Assembly (NCBI GenBank): GCA_030435675.1
Contig: CM059624.1
Coordinates: 8,022,769 to 8,086,768 of the forward strand
Reading direction: 5' to 3'
DNA length: 64,000 bases
DNA from: Steinernema hermaphroditum
Lineage: Eukaryota > Nematoda > Chromadorea > Rhabditida > Steinernematidae
A program made the translations under genes and the position numbers. This document shows positions 19,966 through 31,893 of the stretch, piece by piece. The notes under the pieces were generated by a model. The model saw only the letters and a program-made list of their open reading frames with translations. It searched no databases and had not been told where the DNA came from. Each line of letters starts with the position of its first letter. Position 1 is the stretch's first letter.

Positions 19966-22696
19966 GTCCTGCCCAGGAGGCCCTCAAAGGAGCGTCTCAG
20001 TAGGCCAGAAGCCATATTGGAAAACATATGCTGTAAAGTGTAAACAGATCACAAGTCAGAAAGAGCGATTTCTGCACAAAAATACACTTCTAACCAAGAC
20101 GGAAAACAAAAACAGGCCATCACCAGAATAGCATGACACCCGACCGCTTCCTTCAATTTTCAGAACGTGCTCACAGCATTGAAAAATGCAGCGAAAAGGA
20201 CATGATGAAAGGACAATGGGGACATAAGTCTCCGTTTGACTTCTTCTTCTTCTACAATAAGCTCAAGATAAACCAAGATCACACATTTGAGATTTGGTGA
20301 CAATGTTTTCCTCGCCGAAGCGAACAAAGTTCAGAGTCGGTTTCCACAGAGATCGGAGTCAACCAGAGGTTGGTCCAGCACTTTTGTTTACTCCTTCGGA
20401 GAAACATCGCGTAAACAAACCATAAACAGCCGATTTGGAACGATCTGACAACAACGATGTTATTCGGGGCAAGCCGTGTACCGAACCGAATTTCACAAGC
20501 CTCACAAGAACGGAACCAGGCATATATTTATACTCCGGAAGCCTTTTACGCGCCGGCTGATGATGTCATGATTCCGTAATTAGGAGTTCTTTGTCCACGA
20601 GCTCAGCAAGTAGGTGTTCCTTTCCGCCTCACCATCAGCCCTCTTGTGACTGTTCTTTCTAGTTAAGTGGAAAACAGACGGCCCTTCAAGTTTTATTAGT
20701 TTACCGCTGGCTGCGCACTCAAACAACACACCTATAAATCTCGCCCAGGTGGCCACTGGAACGACGCTCATCCTGAATGCATACGGTATCGCCGAGCGCC
20801 GTGAAACGAATCCACAAGTGCCACTTTAAAAATAGGGTCGAAGCCTCTGATTTGGAGAGTGCACGTCAGAAGGCACCGGTGGAGTCGTTCGTGGCACTAA
20901 TCCGCGGGGAACTCGCCCTCCGCGCGACCTTTGGCTGCGCTGCATGGAAGTGTATAATTCATTTCCTCCTTAGACATTCAACAAAGCTCCTTTTGGCTCC
21001 CGAAAGTCCGATTACAACGCCAAGGATCCGTGTTTCACGTGGTCGCCATAAATTATTGGCGAAACATTCCACGCGTGGCCCCTCCGCGCATACCTATCCA
21101 GCCTGGCCGCAATCAATCCCCCCTGAATCCCCTCATTTGTCTCTGGGGGCGGCGCGGCCGATCTCCAGATCTCAGATTGTTTCCTCTTCCTCCGCCAAAC
21201 AACAACAAATCTGCCTGGATCCAATTATGGTCACCGCTCCGCTGACCCTTCCGCCTGACTCACGGTCGATCTCCCCCATTTGCAACGACGCTTTCGGGCC
21301 AGGAACCCAAGGAGACCTTTTACGATAATTGTGTCATTTTTCGCGTCGCTCCCAGAAACTCCGGATTCGATCTGACTGAATAATTAACGGTCTCGCGATC
21401 CACCCGCCGTCGCCACTCAGGTGCCTCTTCCACAAGGATTCCGTGCCGGAAGTGGATCCACGGCGACCATCGGGGCTTCGAGCTGCGGAGAAGAATTGTA
21501 GTCCTGCACGCGCGGGCTGGGGCAATCGGACAAATCTCCTTTCAGAAAGTCCTCTAGTGTTTGGAGTGATATGTTTTCGAAAATCTCGAGGATCGTGTGG
21601 ACTCTTCGATCCACCGCTAATCAGCTTTTCTCACTTCCGTTTCGAATGATGCGATCTCCCAAAGTGCGTCATTAGTCGCTAATGTTCCCCTCCGTTTTTG
21701 TACAAAAAAGGGCGTAATGACAGCCTCCTAATACGCGGTCTGACTCTCTCTATCAAGATCAAACCCTCAATTTCCCAAGCCCTTTACCTTGGGTTCTCGG
21801 CCGGCACCGAATCGCGGGGCTTTGGGAATCCCCTGTGCCTCCGACCTTTTTTGAGTCGTATAGAAACCGCGCGATGTGGGGCTTTTGTTGCAGCGAAGGA
21901 GGGCGCATATTGGCACATTAGCGTTGTCATCCAAGGCCTCTTGACAACGTCAAATCTATTATGCATTGAGGACGTCGTAAACCGGCTGTTATCCTCGGCA
22001 CTCATTTCCTCGCTTCCTGTATCACGTATGGCTTTCCTTGAGACGTTTCAAACTTCGATGTTTTCCGTTTTCTCATCTCTCTCGTCTTCTATTGTTTTGC
22101 CATTAGGTGGCGCTCCAAGTCCTCGACTCCCCAACCCCCAGGACGCATAACTCCGCTCCCGCATTCTACATAATTACCTCTTTCGACAGAAATTGCACAT
22201 CGCCGCCGCGCGTCATAACTGCGCAGAAGGGCGAAGACGCTGATTTGGGCATCGAAACCGAAGGCGGTCACGCCAACCCGAGATTACCCTCGAGGGGAAC
22301 TGCCAGAAGACACGCAACGCGTGGGATCCGAGGCGCCTCCGAAGGTGCACGTCTGACTCCGGGCGCTACGGTGTTTTGGGGACACTTAATTGGAAACGGA
22401 ACCGTTGGGCCTAATTGTTTGGCGGCGGTCTTCTCAATTAGTGCCGAAACACTCGCCTCGTCTTCGTGTCCACCATTGTGCGTTGCGTGCAGGCTTAACG
22501 CCGCGATCGTACGCCTGACACTCTCAGGAATTAATCAAATTTTTGTTTATGCATTCGTGCTAAGACGAAAGGGAGGGAATCAGTCGTGATTAGGGCCTTC
22601 TTCGTTAGGCATGCGCACCTGCGGGCCACAGAAGTGCACGTGGCGCCGGCCTCAGCGGTCTTCGGCTCCAATAAATGATTCTTTCAGGTGCCTGCC
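19966..22696. other. 2.7-kb intergenic region upstream of GPCR 1
   Basis: Frames such as 20777-21328 (plus) lack signal peptides, domains and splice sites and have composition typical of chance frames. The size and position suggest a regulatory region for the receptor gene. A CTTTCAG at 22681-22687, 9 nt before its ATG, is a likely trans-splice acceptor. Confidence 0.45.
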
Positions 22697-24644
22697 ATGC
22701 ACTTGTTCTGGCTGAACGACAGTTTCGCGCGGGACTGCGCCCTCAATCAGACCGAATTCGCCGACGCCTATCGCCTGGCCCTCGTCGGCTTCTTCGGCAG
22801 TTTCGTCGCCATCGTAAGTGCACGTCCTCTTTCGTACATGGATACGGGCCGCCGAATGCGCTTCCGGAATCAAAAAATCGAAAAAGCCATTATGCGACCT
22901 CAGAATGGCATTGATCGCTGAGCGCCGCACTCAAGCGCTCTACCAAAATATAGCACTAAAGATCTCAGAGGCCACTAAGAGAGAACCACCTTCAGGTGTC
23001 CATACTCGCCAATCTTCTTCTCTTCTATGTCTTCTCGACCTCCAGGAAGCTCAGAAGACAGAACTACGCCAACCCGGTGCTCCTCGCCCTCTCCGACATC
23101 GTCGTCTCTCTCTGCTACGTCCTGATGACCTCAATGCACGTGATCGTCTACAGGATCGAGTTTGTGCCGCTCATCCACGGATGGGCCACTTACATGCGCG
23201 TCACCTACTGTCTTCAAGTGGGTCCCCTCCCCCGTCCTCGCCCTAACGGCCTTGTTTACAGCACGTCGCACTTACCGTATCCAATTTTCTGCTCGTCGTC
23301 GCCTCAACAGAGCGCTACTTGGCTAGCAACTCCCTCCACACTCATGTACGTAGAGCATTCCGAAACGTCGCTATCAGCGCCTTTCAGAAACGGGTCCTCG
23401 TGTTCATGGTGAGGAGGAAGATCTACGTGATCGTCGCCATCCTCGTCCTTTCGCTCTTCTTCAAAGGGAGCCTCTTCCTCGAGATGGAGACTCTCTATCT
23501 CCCCGAATGCGCCGAGCTCGAGAGGTTCCAGTGCGCTCTCTGCTTCTGACCTTTCACCCTGTCTTTAGCGTGATTCCCATCTGGATCCACACCGGCTCCT
23601 TCTGGCAGTCACTCCGTTTCTGGTTCCGCAAAGTGTTCACTGTCATCGTCCCCTTTCTCATCCTCGCCTACTGTAATATCCGAATCGTCTCCCAACTCCG
23701 ACGAGGACAGCGTGAATCCGTAAAGAAGTCGCTGAGGAAGTCGAGAAGAGGCCGCTACAATTCGGGGTGAGTACCATACCCTTCCTAGAACCTTACTGAG
23801 AACACATCCAGATCAGTGAAAAGGAGGTACAACGAGAAAAAGGGCGTCCGCATCGCCACGAGGACCCTCGTGATGGTTGTTGGCTGCTATCTCTTTTCAA
23901 ACTCGCTCACTACTGTAATCAACATCTGGGAGTTTTTCGACGCCGACTTCCTCCGCTACGATCACTACTACGGCTATCTCCTCTGCTCCGACTTCGCCTC
24001 TCTCGTTCGTGCCCAGCCTCCGCGTGTGGCCCTAACCTCTCGCTTCAGCTGACCATTTGCGGGTGTGCCCTGCGTCTTCCGATCTACGTCGTCAACGATC
24101 ACCGAATCCGGAAGGCCATCTGGAGAGCGTTCCTCCGGTGTCGCTACCGTAGACTCTCCCAGCTGAAGGAGATCGCCGCCGGGAACCTCGAGAAGTGGTC
24201 CATCGTGATCGTGTCCAACAGTCTCCGAAGCAATCTGACGAACGCGAATCCCGGAGTCAGTCAGGCAAGAGTCTTCTTCGGAGCTCTTCTAAACGGAGAT
24301 GGACTTCAGGAATTCAACGGATTCAGTGGGAAGAAGAGCTACGCGGAGCTGGCGCGTCTCATGCAGAATCGACGTCGGCTCCTCGTCGAGATGACCATCA
24401 CCCTCTCGGCGGCCGAACCGGAGAAGAAGCCGAGAAGGCCCTACGAGGAGTCCACCACGGGGGACATCTCTTTCTTGACGGATATCCAGGAGGAAGACAC
24501 CGACATGCTCAACGAGTGTCGAAGGCTCGTTTCCGCCCTTTTCCACCTCTATTCTCACTCTTCAGGTCGTTGATGCTGAAGCAGGACTCTCTGAGGTCGG
24601 TGAAGGAGGAGCAGGAGGTCGAGATCTGGAGGGCGACCGTATGA
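22697..24644 (+). CDS. Rhodopsin-family peptide-type G protein-coupled receptor
   Basis: Eight exons (22697-22813, 22996-23217, 23262-23345, 23388-23524, 23569-23766, 23812-24004, 24049-24515, 24566-24644) encode 498 residues. Seven membrane segments can be placed: TM1 across exons 1-2, TM2 VLLALSDIVVSLCYVLMTSM, TM3 ending in STERYLA (variant of DRY), TM4 IYVIVAILVLSLFF, TM5 VFTVIVPFLILAYCNIRIV, TM6 VMVVGCYLFSNSLTTVI, TM7 with LRLPIYV where NPxxY is usual. A basic third inner loop and a 190-residue cytosolic tail rich in charged residues follow. The pattern fits nematode orphan neuropeptide (FMRFamide-receptor-like) GPCRs; ligand unknown. The final intron uses a weak GTGTCG donor and is the least certain junction. 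Confidence 0.85.
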
Positions 24645-26903
24645 TCGGCTTGCCAGAGCGAGCTCGTTCTAGAGCTCTTGTTGCCATCTTTTGTATTTAT
24701 TGTCCGATATGGGTCCATAGAATCTGTGATACTCCGACGGTCGACGATCTCGATCGAAATAAAGAATTTTATCCCTTAGTACATCGTGCAAAAGGGTCCA
24801 CCCGAACCACTCCTCTCCATAAGGTTCTTAGAGATACTTATCGCTTCGGGACTCCTTGAATCGCAAACGTCATGAGAAAAGAGGATTCAGCGGTGGTGTT
24901 CGGTGGAAGTGCCTCGGCTGAGTCACCACTCCCTCGATAATCTTTTTCCGCCGACTTTCCCCTTTTATTTACGCGACGCTGAGATAAATTCGATCAATTC
25001 GTTCGCAATAATTCCCCTCGCGAATCACATTTAGCAACTAGCGCAATATGAAAACACCCTGAACTGAGTGGTGGCCGAGTGGCCAGAGGCATCATAGAAC
25101 GGGTTGCGGTAGCCTAGACCTAGATCTTATGTTCTTTTTGTTATTTTCAGAATAATAACATTGCCGCGCCATCACGAAGACATAAACGACTAAGGCGGGA
25201 ATGGAAAAAAAAGAAAGAGTGCTGAGGAAAAGGGAGACCGGCCCAAAACAAATGTTTCTGCTTTGAATTCAAACCTAAAGACAGGCTGATCCACGCAAGT
25301 CATGTGGCAACTTTCGGATCAAACGACCTATCACCATCTAGAGCTGGCAATCGTTCCTGTTTATCTAGGAGATCTAGCAACTGCCTGGTCGAACTGAATT
25401 CTTTCGCTTCCTGGGAACATCAGGAAGTTCTCAAGTACGCATTCAATTATGCGAAAAGTTCTCCGATTATGTACAAGGTCGTCATTAGATCACATTTGAA
25501 GTTTAATCATGGTGGACTTCAGAAGTGGGTGTAAAGTCCGTTGTGAGCAGAGCAGTAGTCGGCCAGGAGACTAGGGGTCTTCTGCTGGTCCTGTGCAGAT
25601 TTGGTCGACTCCTCGGATTCGCGGCGGGACTTTCCGAGACTCTCACTTGTCAGCTTCGAGGACTTATCTAAACCCAACAGGTACAAGGGGAGAAATCGAG
25701 TCATTTACCGTTCTTCGAGTGCTTCCGCTCGGAGAAGTTGTTGACCTCCTTGGTCCACAAAGGCATTTCTGGAGAAGGTGGAAAGTGTGTAAAGCTGCAA
25801 AACAAAAGTGTTTTCAGCCAAACTGTGAAGAACTCGGGAACGGAACAAAACAGGTTCAACGCGCGGATCGTTTGCAGTCGGCGAGCGATCACGGCCTGAA
25901 ACGAACGCAGGACTAATCGATCGAGCTATCAGCGTCCGATATGAAACTGCCAGGGTTTTGGACATCGCTTCGCACCTCCATTTGCTCACGAGAAAAAGAA
26001 TGCTTTCGCGCATTCGGAAGTATGACTACCAAGCTGCATAATCTTCTTGACCATTCAGAAAACTACAAAATACGTCGAAGCAGGACTGCTAAGGAATGGA
26101 GACGGCACCTGCCATTAGGGGAATTGTTCATGGAATGCATTCATTTCCTAAAGAACGCATGGAGTCACGAGACGGACAAACGCTCACACTACGAATAACA
26201 CCTTTGCCGTGGAAAAGGTACAAAAACGACATTGGGAGTGGGCAGTTCTGAAAGTCCAAGCCGGAAAACAACAATTTGGAAAATACATTTCATTTAAGGG
26301 CGCTCACTTCTCGTGACCGAAAGCGAAAGTTACCCTTTTGAACTCTTTTGCACTCACGTGCTCATCTCATTAGCGTCAGAGGAACTCGTCTTCGACACAA
26401 AATACGCCACGGAACTGCGGGAATTGGAAGCAAATCAAGTTCTCTACAAGAAGACACCGTCTAAGAGCGCACCCGAGTGCTCCGATCGACTTTAAAAAGA
26501 GCGAAATGTCAACAAGCACTTGCCTTAAAGATGGTCTTTGTGCAACCTTTGTGTTTCTTTTGCTCCGAGGCTACCGTAGTGACGTGATGACTTGTCCCTT
26601 TGGCTCAAACATCGCGGCACAAAACAAGCGTCATACATGTATCCTGAATAGGTCATTCTGTGCACAACAATCATTCGTGGCTCTTGTCGCCAATTCCGAA
26701 ACGCAATTCATCAAGTGCAGTTTGTTTTCAGAGGCACAAAACAACTGTGAAGTGTATAGGAGTGCCTGAGGACTGTAGAGAGTCCCTAGGCGGGACGACT
26801 CACGACACTAGAAGAATCCTCCGGTATTCTTGCAGAGGTCTCCCTGATGGCCCAGTCTGCCTATTGTATTTCCCCGAGCGCAAGAAATCCGCGCTGCTTT
26901 TAA
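24645..26903. other. 2.2-kb AT-rich stretch, no gene recognised
   Basis: Frames up to 107 codons (25593-25916 plus) show no domain. Near 25067 there is a tRNA-like A-box (TGGCCGAGTGGCCAGAGGC) without a matching T-arm. Confidence 0.4.
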
Positions 26904-27401
26904 AGGGACCCGGTCATGGATTAAAAAAAAGTTCTTCAAATCGTCTGAAAATTTGTGTACCCCTGTTTTCGGGGTCGCTGAACACGATAATGAAGTCGGT
27001 TTCTCGGAAAACATGATAGTTTCCGAGAAATAGCAAAAATAGACAAAAAAATGTCGTGCAAACTTTGTCTTGAAGCGCAAGGCAGATTTCGCTGTTCGTC
27101 CCGAAAACTTTTTAGTCCCTTCTTTTAGAGGCTGCCCAACATCATGCCGAAATCAGTTTCCAAAAAAAAACCCAGTAGTTTTCGAGAAACAGACCTTAGG
27201 ATCCACACAGTTTTACGGCGCCGGATAGATGGTGTCGGAACCGATGGTAAAACACATTCTGGATCCTAAGGTCTGTTTCTTGAAAACCAGTAGGTTTTTT
27301 GGGACACCGACTTCACCACCGTGCTCAGCGACCCCGAAAACAGGGGTATACAAATTTTCAGAAGTTTTAAAACACTTTTTTTTATCCATGACCGGGTCCC
27401 T
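26904..27401. mobile_element. Foldback (hairpin) element flanked by TTAA
   Basis: Nearly the whole 498 bp is one imperfect inverted repeat. The outer arms match over about 100 bp (AGGGACCCGGTCATGG at the left, its complement ending at 27401), and inner arms match again at GAAACAGACCTTAGGATCC near 27187-27206 and its complement near 27260-27280. TTAA flanks both sides (26900-26903 and 27402-27405), the target of piggyBac-type elements, though TTAA is self-complementary and could belong to the arms. No transposase frame is present, so it is a non-autonomous MITE. Confidence 0.75.
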
Positions 27402-27405
27402 TTAA

Positions 27406-27805
27406 CGCGCTTTCGGTTCAAATACGTTTTCTTGTGAAGTGTTTTTAGCTGTTTCGTAGCTTAATTTTGGTTCCCGACTGGTTAAGCAAGCTCTTGGGCT
27501 ATGCTTCTTGATTGGCGAGCCTTTTCAAGATTTCGAGGACTGTCAACAGGGCATTTAAGCATCGTGATCCGTAAATACGTTTTTTTCCTATCATTCTGCG
27601 CGCATTGTTGTTCTTTGAGCTTGATTCTTGACTCTGTTCTCCGCGCTCTGTAATTTCATGCAAATTTCCGTAGTGCATGTGGAATTGGAGGATGACATAT
27701 GGAGTCATCGGTGACTCATTCGTTATTCATCCGGCCTTTTTACCGGATGAATAATCCCCAACGCACTCCTCCGCATCACTTCGAACCCGGCCGCCACCTA
27801 CGGCC
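27406..27805. other. Spacer upstream of the Cys-rich peptide gene
   Basis: 400 bp with no supportable frame. Confidence 0.4.
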
Positions 27806-28145
27806 ATGTTCTCGCTCCTACTGCTTGTGCTGCTCACTTTGAGTGGTACGCCATCCGCTAAAGGTATCTTTTCTATGCTGTCCTATCTGTGGACGCCTCT
27901 GCCCAGAGTCTTGTTCAACGGACAACGACTGCGACGGCGGGTCCATCTGCTTCGGCGCCGTCTGTCATCGGCTCAGCAAGTACCGCTTGTGCTACAACTG
28001 GCACCAGTGCGGCATGACCTCGGCCTACCGTTGCTTGTGGGGCCACTGCGTCCCCAAGGGGTACGTCCCCACTTCGAGGATGGACCCGAAGGGAGAAGAC
28101 TTCTACTACGACCTTACAATTGATTCCAACGCCATCGAAGACTAG
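27806..28145 (+). CDS. Small secreted Cys-rich protein
   Basis: Exons 27806-27863 and 27907-28145 encode 98 residues. Signal peptide MFSLLLLVLLTLSGTPSAK is followed by an eight-Cys module: CSTDNDCDGGSICFGAVC, then YRLCYNWHQCGMTSAYRC and WGHCVPKG, and an acidic tail (GEDFYYDLTIDSNAIED). The first half has the C-x5-C-x5-C-x4-C pattern common in EB, WAP-like and other small disulfide modules of secreted animal proteins; I cannot assign one family. The single 43-nt intron (GTATCT to CTGCCCAG) separates signal peptide from module, a common layout for exported peptides. Role unknown. Confidence 0.8.
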
Positions 28146-28754
28146 AGGAAAAGCGAACTGTTGTGATCCTATAAATTCTTTGTTTATTCACAGTAGAAGC
28201 ATAATCCAGGGTAAATATAGAAGCATTTGAACGTGAGAAGTTTCCATTCGGCGCGAGACCGTGCCACGAAATCCGTCTGTTGTGGTCGTCGTCGGCGAAT
28301 TTCGGCTCCGGGTCGTCGCCGCTTCGATCCTCTTTCGTCAAAGGCCCGGGTGCCCCTCGGCTTCCCTACCGGGCGGCGGCCTCGTTTTTGGTCGTGTTTT
28401 GCTGCGCTTTTCTCTTTTTGTTTTGCTCCACTGCCGCGTGCCATCCGATCGACACCGGAGGACTCCATCAGCTGACTGCGGAGGCAATCTGTATGCGTGC
28501 GAATCGATTTGGACGACCGTTCGATTCCCTTGGAATTGATTTTTTCGCCAACATCCCACAGTCGACGTCTTTTTGAAGCTTCTTGCGTGGAAGCTCAGTC
28601 CGTCGGCGTTGAAAGCCAAAGATTCGAGAAGAAACTTGTTGCTTGCGCAACGCTCGGCTCGCCTTCTTATCTGCTCGATCGTATCGTCGCCTCGGGCGCT
28701 TATCCGTTGTTCTACGCTTTTTATCAGCATATTTTCTGCTTGTTTCAGTTACGT
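28146..28754. other. Promoter region of BSDC1; possible minus-strand transcript end
   Basis: Overlapping frames on both strands. On the minus strand an AATAAA lies at about 28182-28187, suggesting a transcript ending here, but no gene on that strand could be assembled. TTTCAG at 28743-28748, 6 nt before the BSDC1 ATG, is a likely trans-splice acceptor. Confidence 0.4.
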
Positions 28755-30018
28755 ATGAGCGACTCCAAAGAAAAGGAGGCGGCAGTTCCTGCCGAGGAAG
28801 CTGCGCCGGCAGAAGCCACTCTACCGACCGAGGAATCCTCTGAGACGATGGAGTCCCAGGAGAAGACGACGCCGCAGGAGAACACGGAGGATTGGTTCTC
28901 GTCGGGTGCTGCCTGGGGGGCCTCGTGGCTCACTTCCGCCAAGCAGAAGGTGAGGCGACTGCTTTTTTCTCTGTGAATGTTATTTCACTTTAGACGATGT
29001 CGACTATTGAACTGATGAAGAAGGACATGAATGAGTTCCGAGAGGCTGTGCAAACCGAAGCCGTGGCGATCGCTTCGGCAACGGCCGATTCCATGAAACA
29101 ACAGGCACAGCAGTTTCACCAGTTCGTGACCACCCCCGACGAGGAGATGCACAAGGTGTTCAGCGACGCGACTGTAAAAAGCGAGGAGAAGACGAGCGAA
29201 GCAGAAGAGACGAAGACGTCAGAAGGCACATCCGGAGGTGGCTTTGGATTCGGCTGGATGAAGACCATCGTCGACTCTGTAAAGACTCTGGGAACCATCG
29301 ACACGACCGACGGAGAAGACGAATTCACCGAAAAACTGTCCAGCAATAAAATCCTTCGCAAGTCGACACTGGACCAGGTACTTACCGAAAAGTATCGTAA
29401 TGGCTAGAAAGCTCGTTTAGTGCCGCCTTAACCAGATTCAGACAAACGAAGAGACCTTCACTGTTCCACCTAATTCCAACCTCGACTTGTACAAACAGTG
29501 GCTGAGGGAGTTCAAAATTGAGGAGTACGACGCCGAGATCAACGCCCTTCTGAGTTACAACCCCCGACTGCGCGAGATGTACGGTCGGATAGTGCCTGCG
29601 GTCGTCGACAATCACTCCTTCTGGAACCGATACTTCTTCCGAGTCGGCCACTTTTTCGGTGTCATGCGTAATTTTGGGGAATTTCAGATCCACGTCGCTG
29701 AAATGGAGCAAGAGACTGTCGCCAACGAACGTAAACTTCTGGAGACCCTGTCCGTGGACACGAAATCTCACGAGCCTCTGACGAAGAAGACCTCCAATGA
29801 CACGTCGTCGCCCTCTGACGTAGAGGTCGTCGACGCCGCCGCGGCGCCCCAGAACGACGAAACCTGGAGCATGTGCAGCAGTGTTCACCAGGTAAATACA
29901 CTTTGGTGACCTGGTTCTGATGCGTGATTTTCAGGACGAAGACAACGGCCCCACCACACCGAAAGCCACTGAAATCGACGAGAAGGAATGGGTTGACGCC
30001 GCTAAGGACGAACACTAG
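28755..30018 (+). CDS. BSDC1: BSD domain-containing protein 1 orthologue
   Basis: Exons 28755-28949, 28994-29377, 29436-29642, 29688-29891 and 29935-30018 encode 357 residues. Residues 1-50 are acidic and low-complexity; then WFSSGAAWGASWLTSAKQK and the helix IELMKKDMNEFREAVQTEAV, which match the N-terminal region of vertebrate BSDC1. The BSD domain follows (YKQWLREFKIEEYDAEINAL to RIVPAVVDNHSFWNRYFFR), with the diagnostic FWxRYF. The tail is Asp/Glu/Ser-rich and ends EWVDAAKDEH. I removed a 45-nt in-frame segment (29643-29687) as an intron because RYFFR-IHVAEMEQE then aligns with the family; its donor GTCGGC is weak and it has no stop, so retained transcripts would also be translated. Known role of the family is poorly defined (synapse-associated-like, membrane traffic). 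Confidence 0.9.
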
Positions 30019-30923
30019 ATATTCTCCCTACAGCACCTAACCACATTATTGCCAATGTGATATTTTGTATATATGGCAAAGAAGGATGGACTAACTCAAT
30101 AATATGTTGATTAACGCTTATAGTTGTATATAAACTGCTAACCGATAAATACTGTCGTTACAGCACCCTAGCAGTGGGAGGTGGTTGTGAATACGTTAGA
30201 CGACAAGGTGCAAGTGCACTTTGGCAAGAAGAGAGGAAGGTGGCGAACCTAGAGAAGTTGGCCGGTGATGGGTACTGTATGTAGTTTGTCGAGTGAGATC
30301 CAACAAGTGGAGCGGAAACAGCTATTTTTCTTGATAAGGTCGTCGCGTCCAATTATGGTCCCTGATCCCTCAGGCCATCTCCGTTCTTGTCCATTTCGCC
30401 GCCTCGTCCTCCCCTAAGCTCTCCCTAATCGTCCTCTGAACAAAACCAATTTCGGAGAAAACGAAGGCCGAAGAGACAAAGATCACCAGGAGCCGTCCTC
30501 TCCTTCTTAGAGCTTCGGGAGTTCTGGGCCTTCAGGAGGGCTTCCCCGACCCAAGGGCCTTCGCCTTCTAAATCCGCGGATTCTCTCCTCTTTGTTCGCT
30601 TAGTTTGCTTGTGATGGCGCCGTTACTTGTCGCTCCGTCGCCCCGCACCTCGGCACCTCCTCCCAGCTAATCCGCGTACCTTTCCTCCTCTGCTTGTCCT
30701 CTCCTAATCTCTCGCCGCGCATCGCCAACGGCACTTCGCCGCTCGCCGCTCGGACGACCCTCAACCCACCGCCTAATTACCTGTTTCCTTTGAGCATCGA
30801 TTTATTTATCTTCCCGAATAATTACCCGTAGTTATCCGCTCACTGAACGATTCAAACTCCACTCACCTTTCCCTCGCGCCTCCGCTTGTCCTCCTACCCC
30901 TTCACGTTCTCTTCTTTCAGGTC
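30019..30923. other. 0.9-kb spacer between BSDC1 and GPCR 2
   Basis: No supportable frame. A CTTCTTTCAG ends at 30920, 3 nt before the next ATG, and is a likely trans-splice acceptor. Confidence 0.45.
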
Positions 30924-31893
30924 ATGATAAACCTCATACACTATCTGGCGATGCTGAGTGCGATCGCCGACCTCTTCGTCAACTTCTTCCTCGTTTTCAA
31001 GATCTTCTTCCGCAAAGGAATCTTCGCCCGCGACGCTGTCCACTATATCTTCTTCCTGGCCATCGCCGGCCTCGCATCCGGCCTCTCCTCGTTCCCCCAG
31101 CTGCTCGTCATCCTCACCTTCAACAACGACAACTGCCACTCCTTCAAACTCGCCCTCGCCTCCGTCTTCCGTGTCTTCACCGTCCGACTCCAGTTCTGCC
31201 TCCTCGCCGCCTTCGCCGTCGACAGATTCGTCTCCATCTCGACTCCTGCCTTGTAAGACTCGCCTCTGCTCCCCAAACAAGCCTCTCCTCTTCAGCTACC
31301 AGAGCTTCCCCAGGAAGCAGCCGGCCTACTTGGCCGGCGCCGTCTCTCTTCTGCTTGCCGCCTTCGAGGTCTTCGCCTTCCTCTTCCAGAACGACTTCAG
31401 CGGCGTCGTCAAGAGCTGCTCCTCCTCTGTGTTCTTCGGCGGCCCCCTCTACCAGCGCCTCAACCCCCTCTTCAACCTCGTCCAGGTGGCTGTCATCTTC
31501 CTCGGCGCCTTCTCCCTCTTCGTCGACACCCTTCCGGCCATCTCCAACGAGATCCGTCGCCTCCCCTCGGCGAACTTTGCCGTCCGCTGGATATTCCTCT
31601 TCGCCACCGTACTCCTGCTCCTGCCTGTGGTGGCTCCCCTTCTGCTCCGATTCCGGGTCGCCATCACCGACGTCTTCCCCGACGTCCTCGTCTTCGGCGA
31701 CCTCTGCCTTCATCTCAACAGCGTAGGAACAGGATCTCGAGGCGGTTCTGATCTCTACCTTTAGACTGTCCTTCTCCTCATCATTCACTACGTCCGAAGC
31801 GATCTGAGGAGAGTGGTGCGGACCCTGCGCCGGAAGAAAGTCACTTCCGATACGCTCACAATCAACACCATCAATGTTGGGGAAAACTCCTGA
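30924..31893 (+). CDS. Seven-transmembrane receptor, nematode chemoreceptor-like
   Basis: Exons 30924-31252, 31296-31722 and 31765-31893 encode 294 residues, the size of nematode serpentine receptors with short loops and tail. Membrane segments: INLIHYLAMLSAIADLFVNF, VHYIFFLAIAGLASGLSS, FCLLAAFAVDRFVSI (DRF at the end of TM3), YLAGAVSLLLAAFEVFAFLF, VQVAVIFLGAFSLFVDTL, WIFLFATVLLLLPVVAPLLL, and a last helix running into HYVRSDLRR and a short basic tail. I cannot place it in a named sr subfamily. The TGA stop overlaps the poly(A) signal (TGAATAAA at 31891-31898), leaving almost no 3' UTR. Not closely similar to GPCR 1. Confidence 0.85.

Noticed and set aside
20777..21328. 183-codon plus-strand frame
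   Set aside because: Composition and lack of any motif or splice signals suggest a chance frame in a regulatory region.
25066..25140. tRNA-like sequence (TGGCCGAGTGGCCAGAGGC, Ser/Leu-type A-box)
   Set aside because: No T-arm GGTTCRANTCC, no acceptor-stem partner and no plausible anticodon arm follow; at most a tRNA relic.
28280..28576. 98-codon plus-strand frame with a hydrophobic stretch followed by CHPIDTGG
   Set aside because: The hydrophobic part is not N-terminal, there is no AUG context or partner exon, and it lies in the BSDC1 promoter; not enough to call a gene.
30958..31764. 268-codon Ser/Pro-rich frame
   Set aside because: Second frame of GPCR 2 exons; the hydrophobic frame is the receptor.
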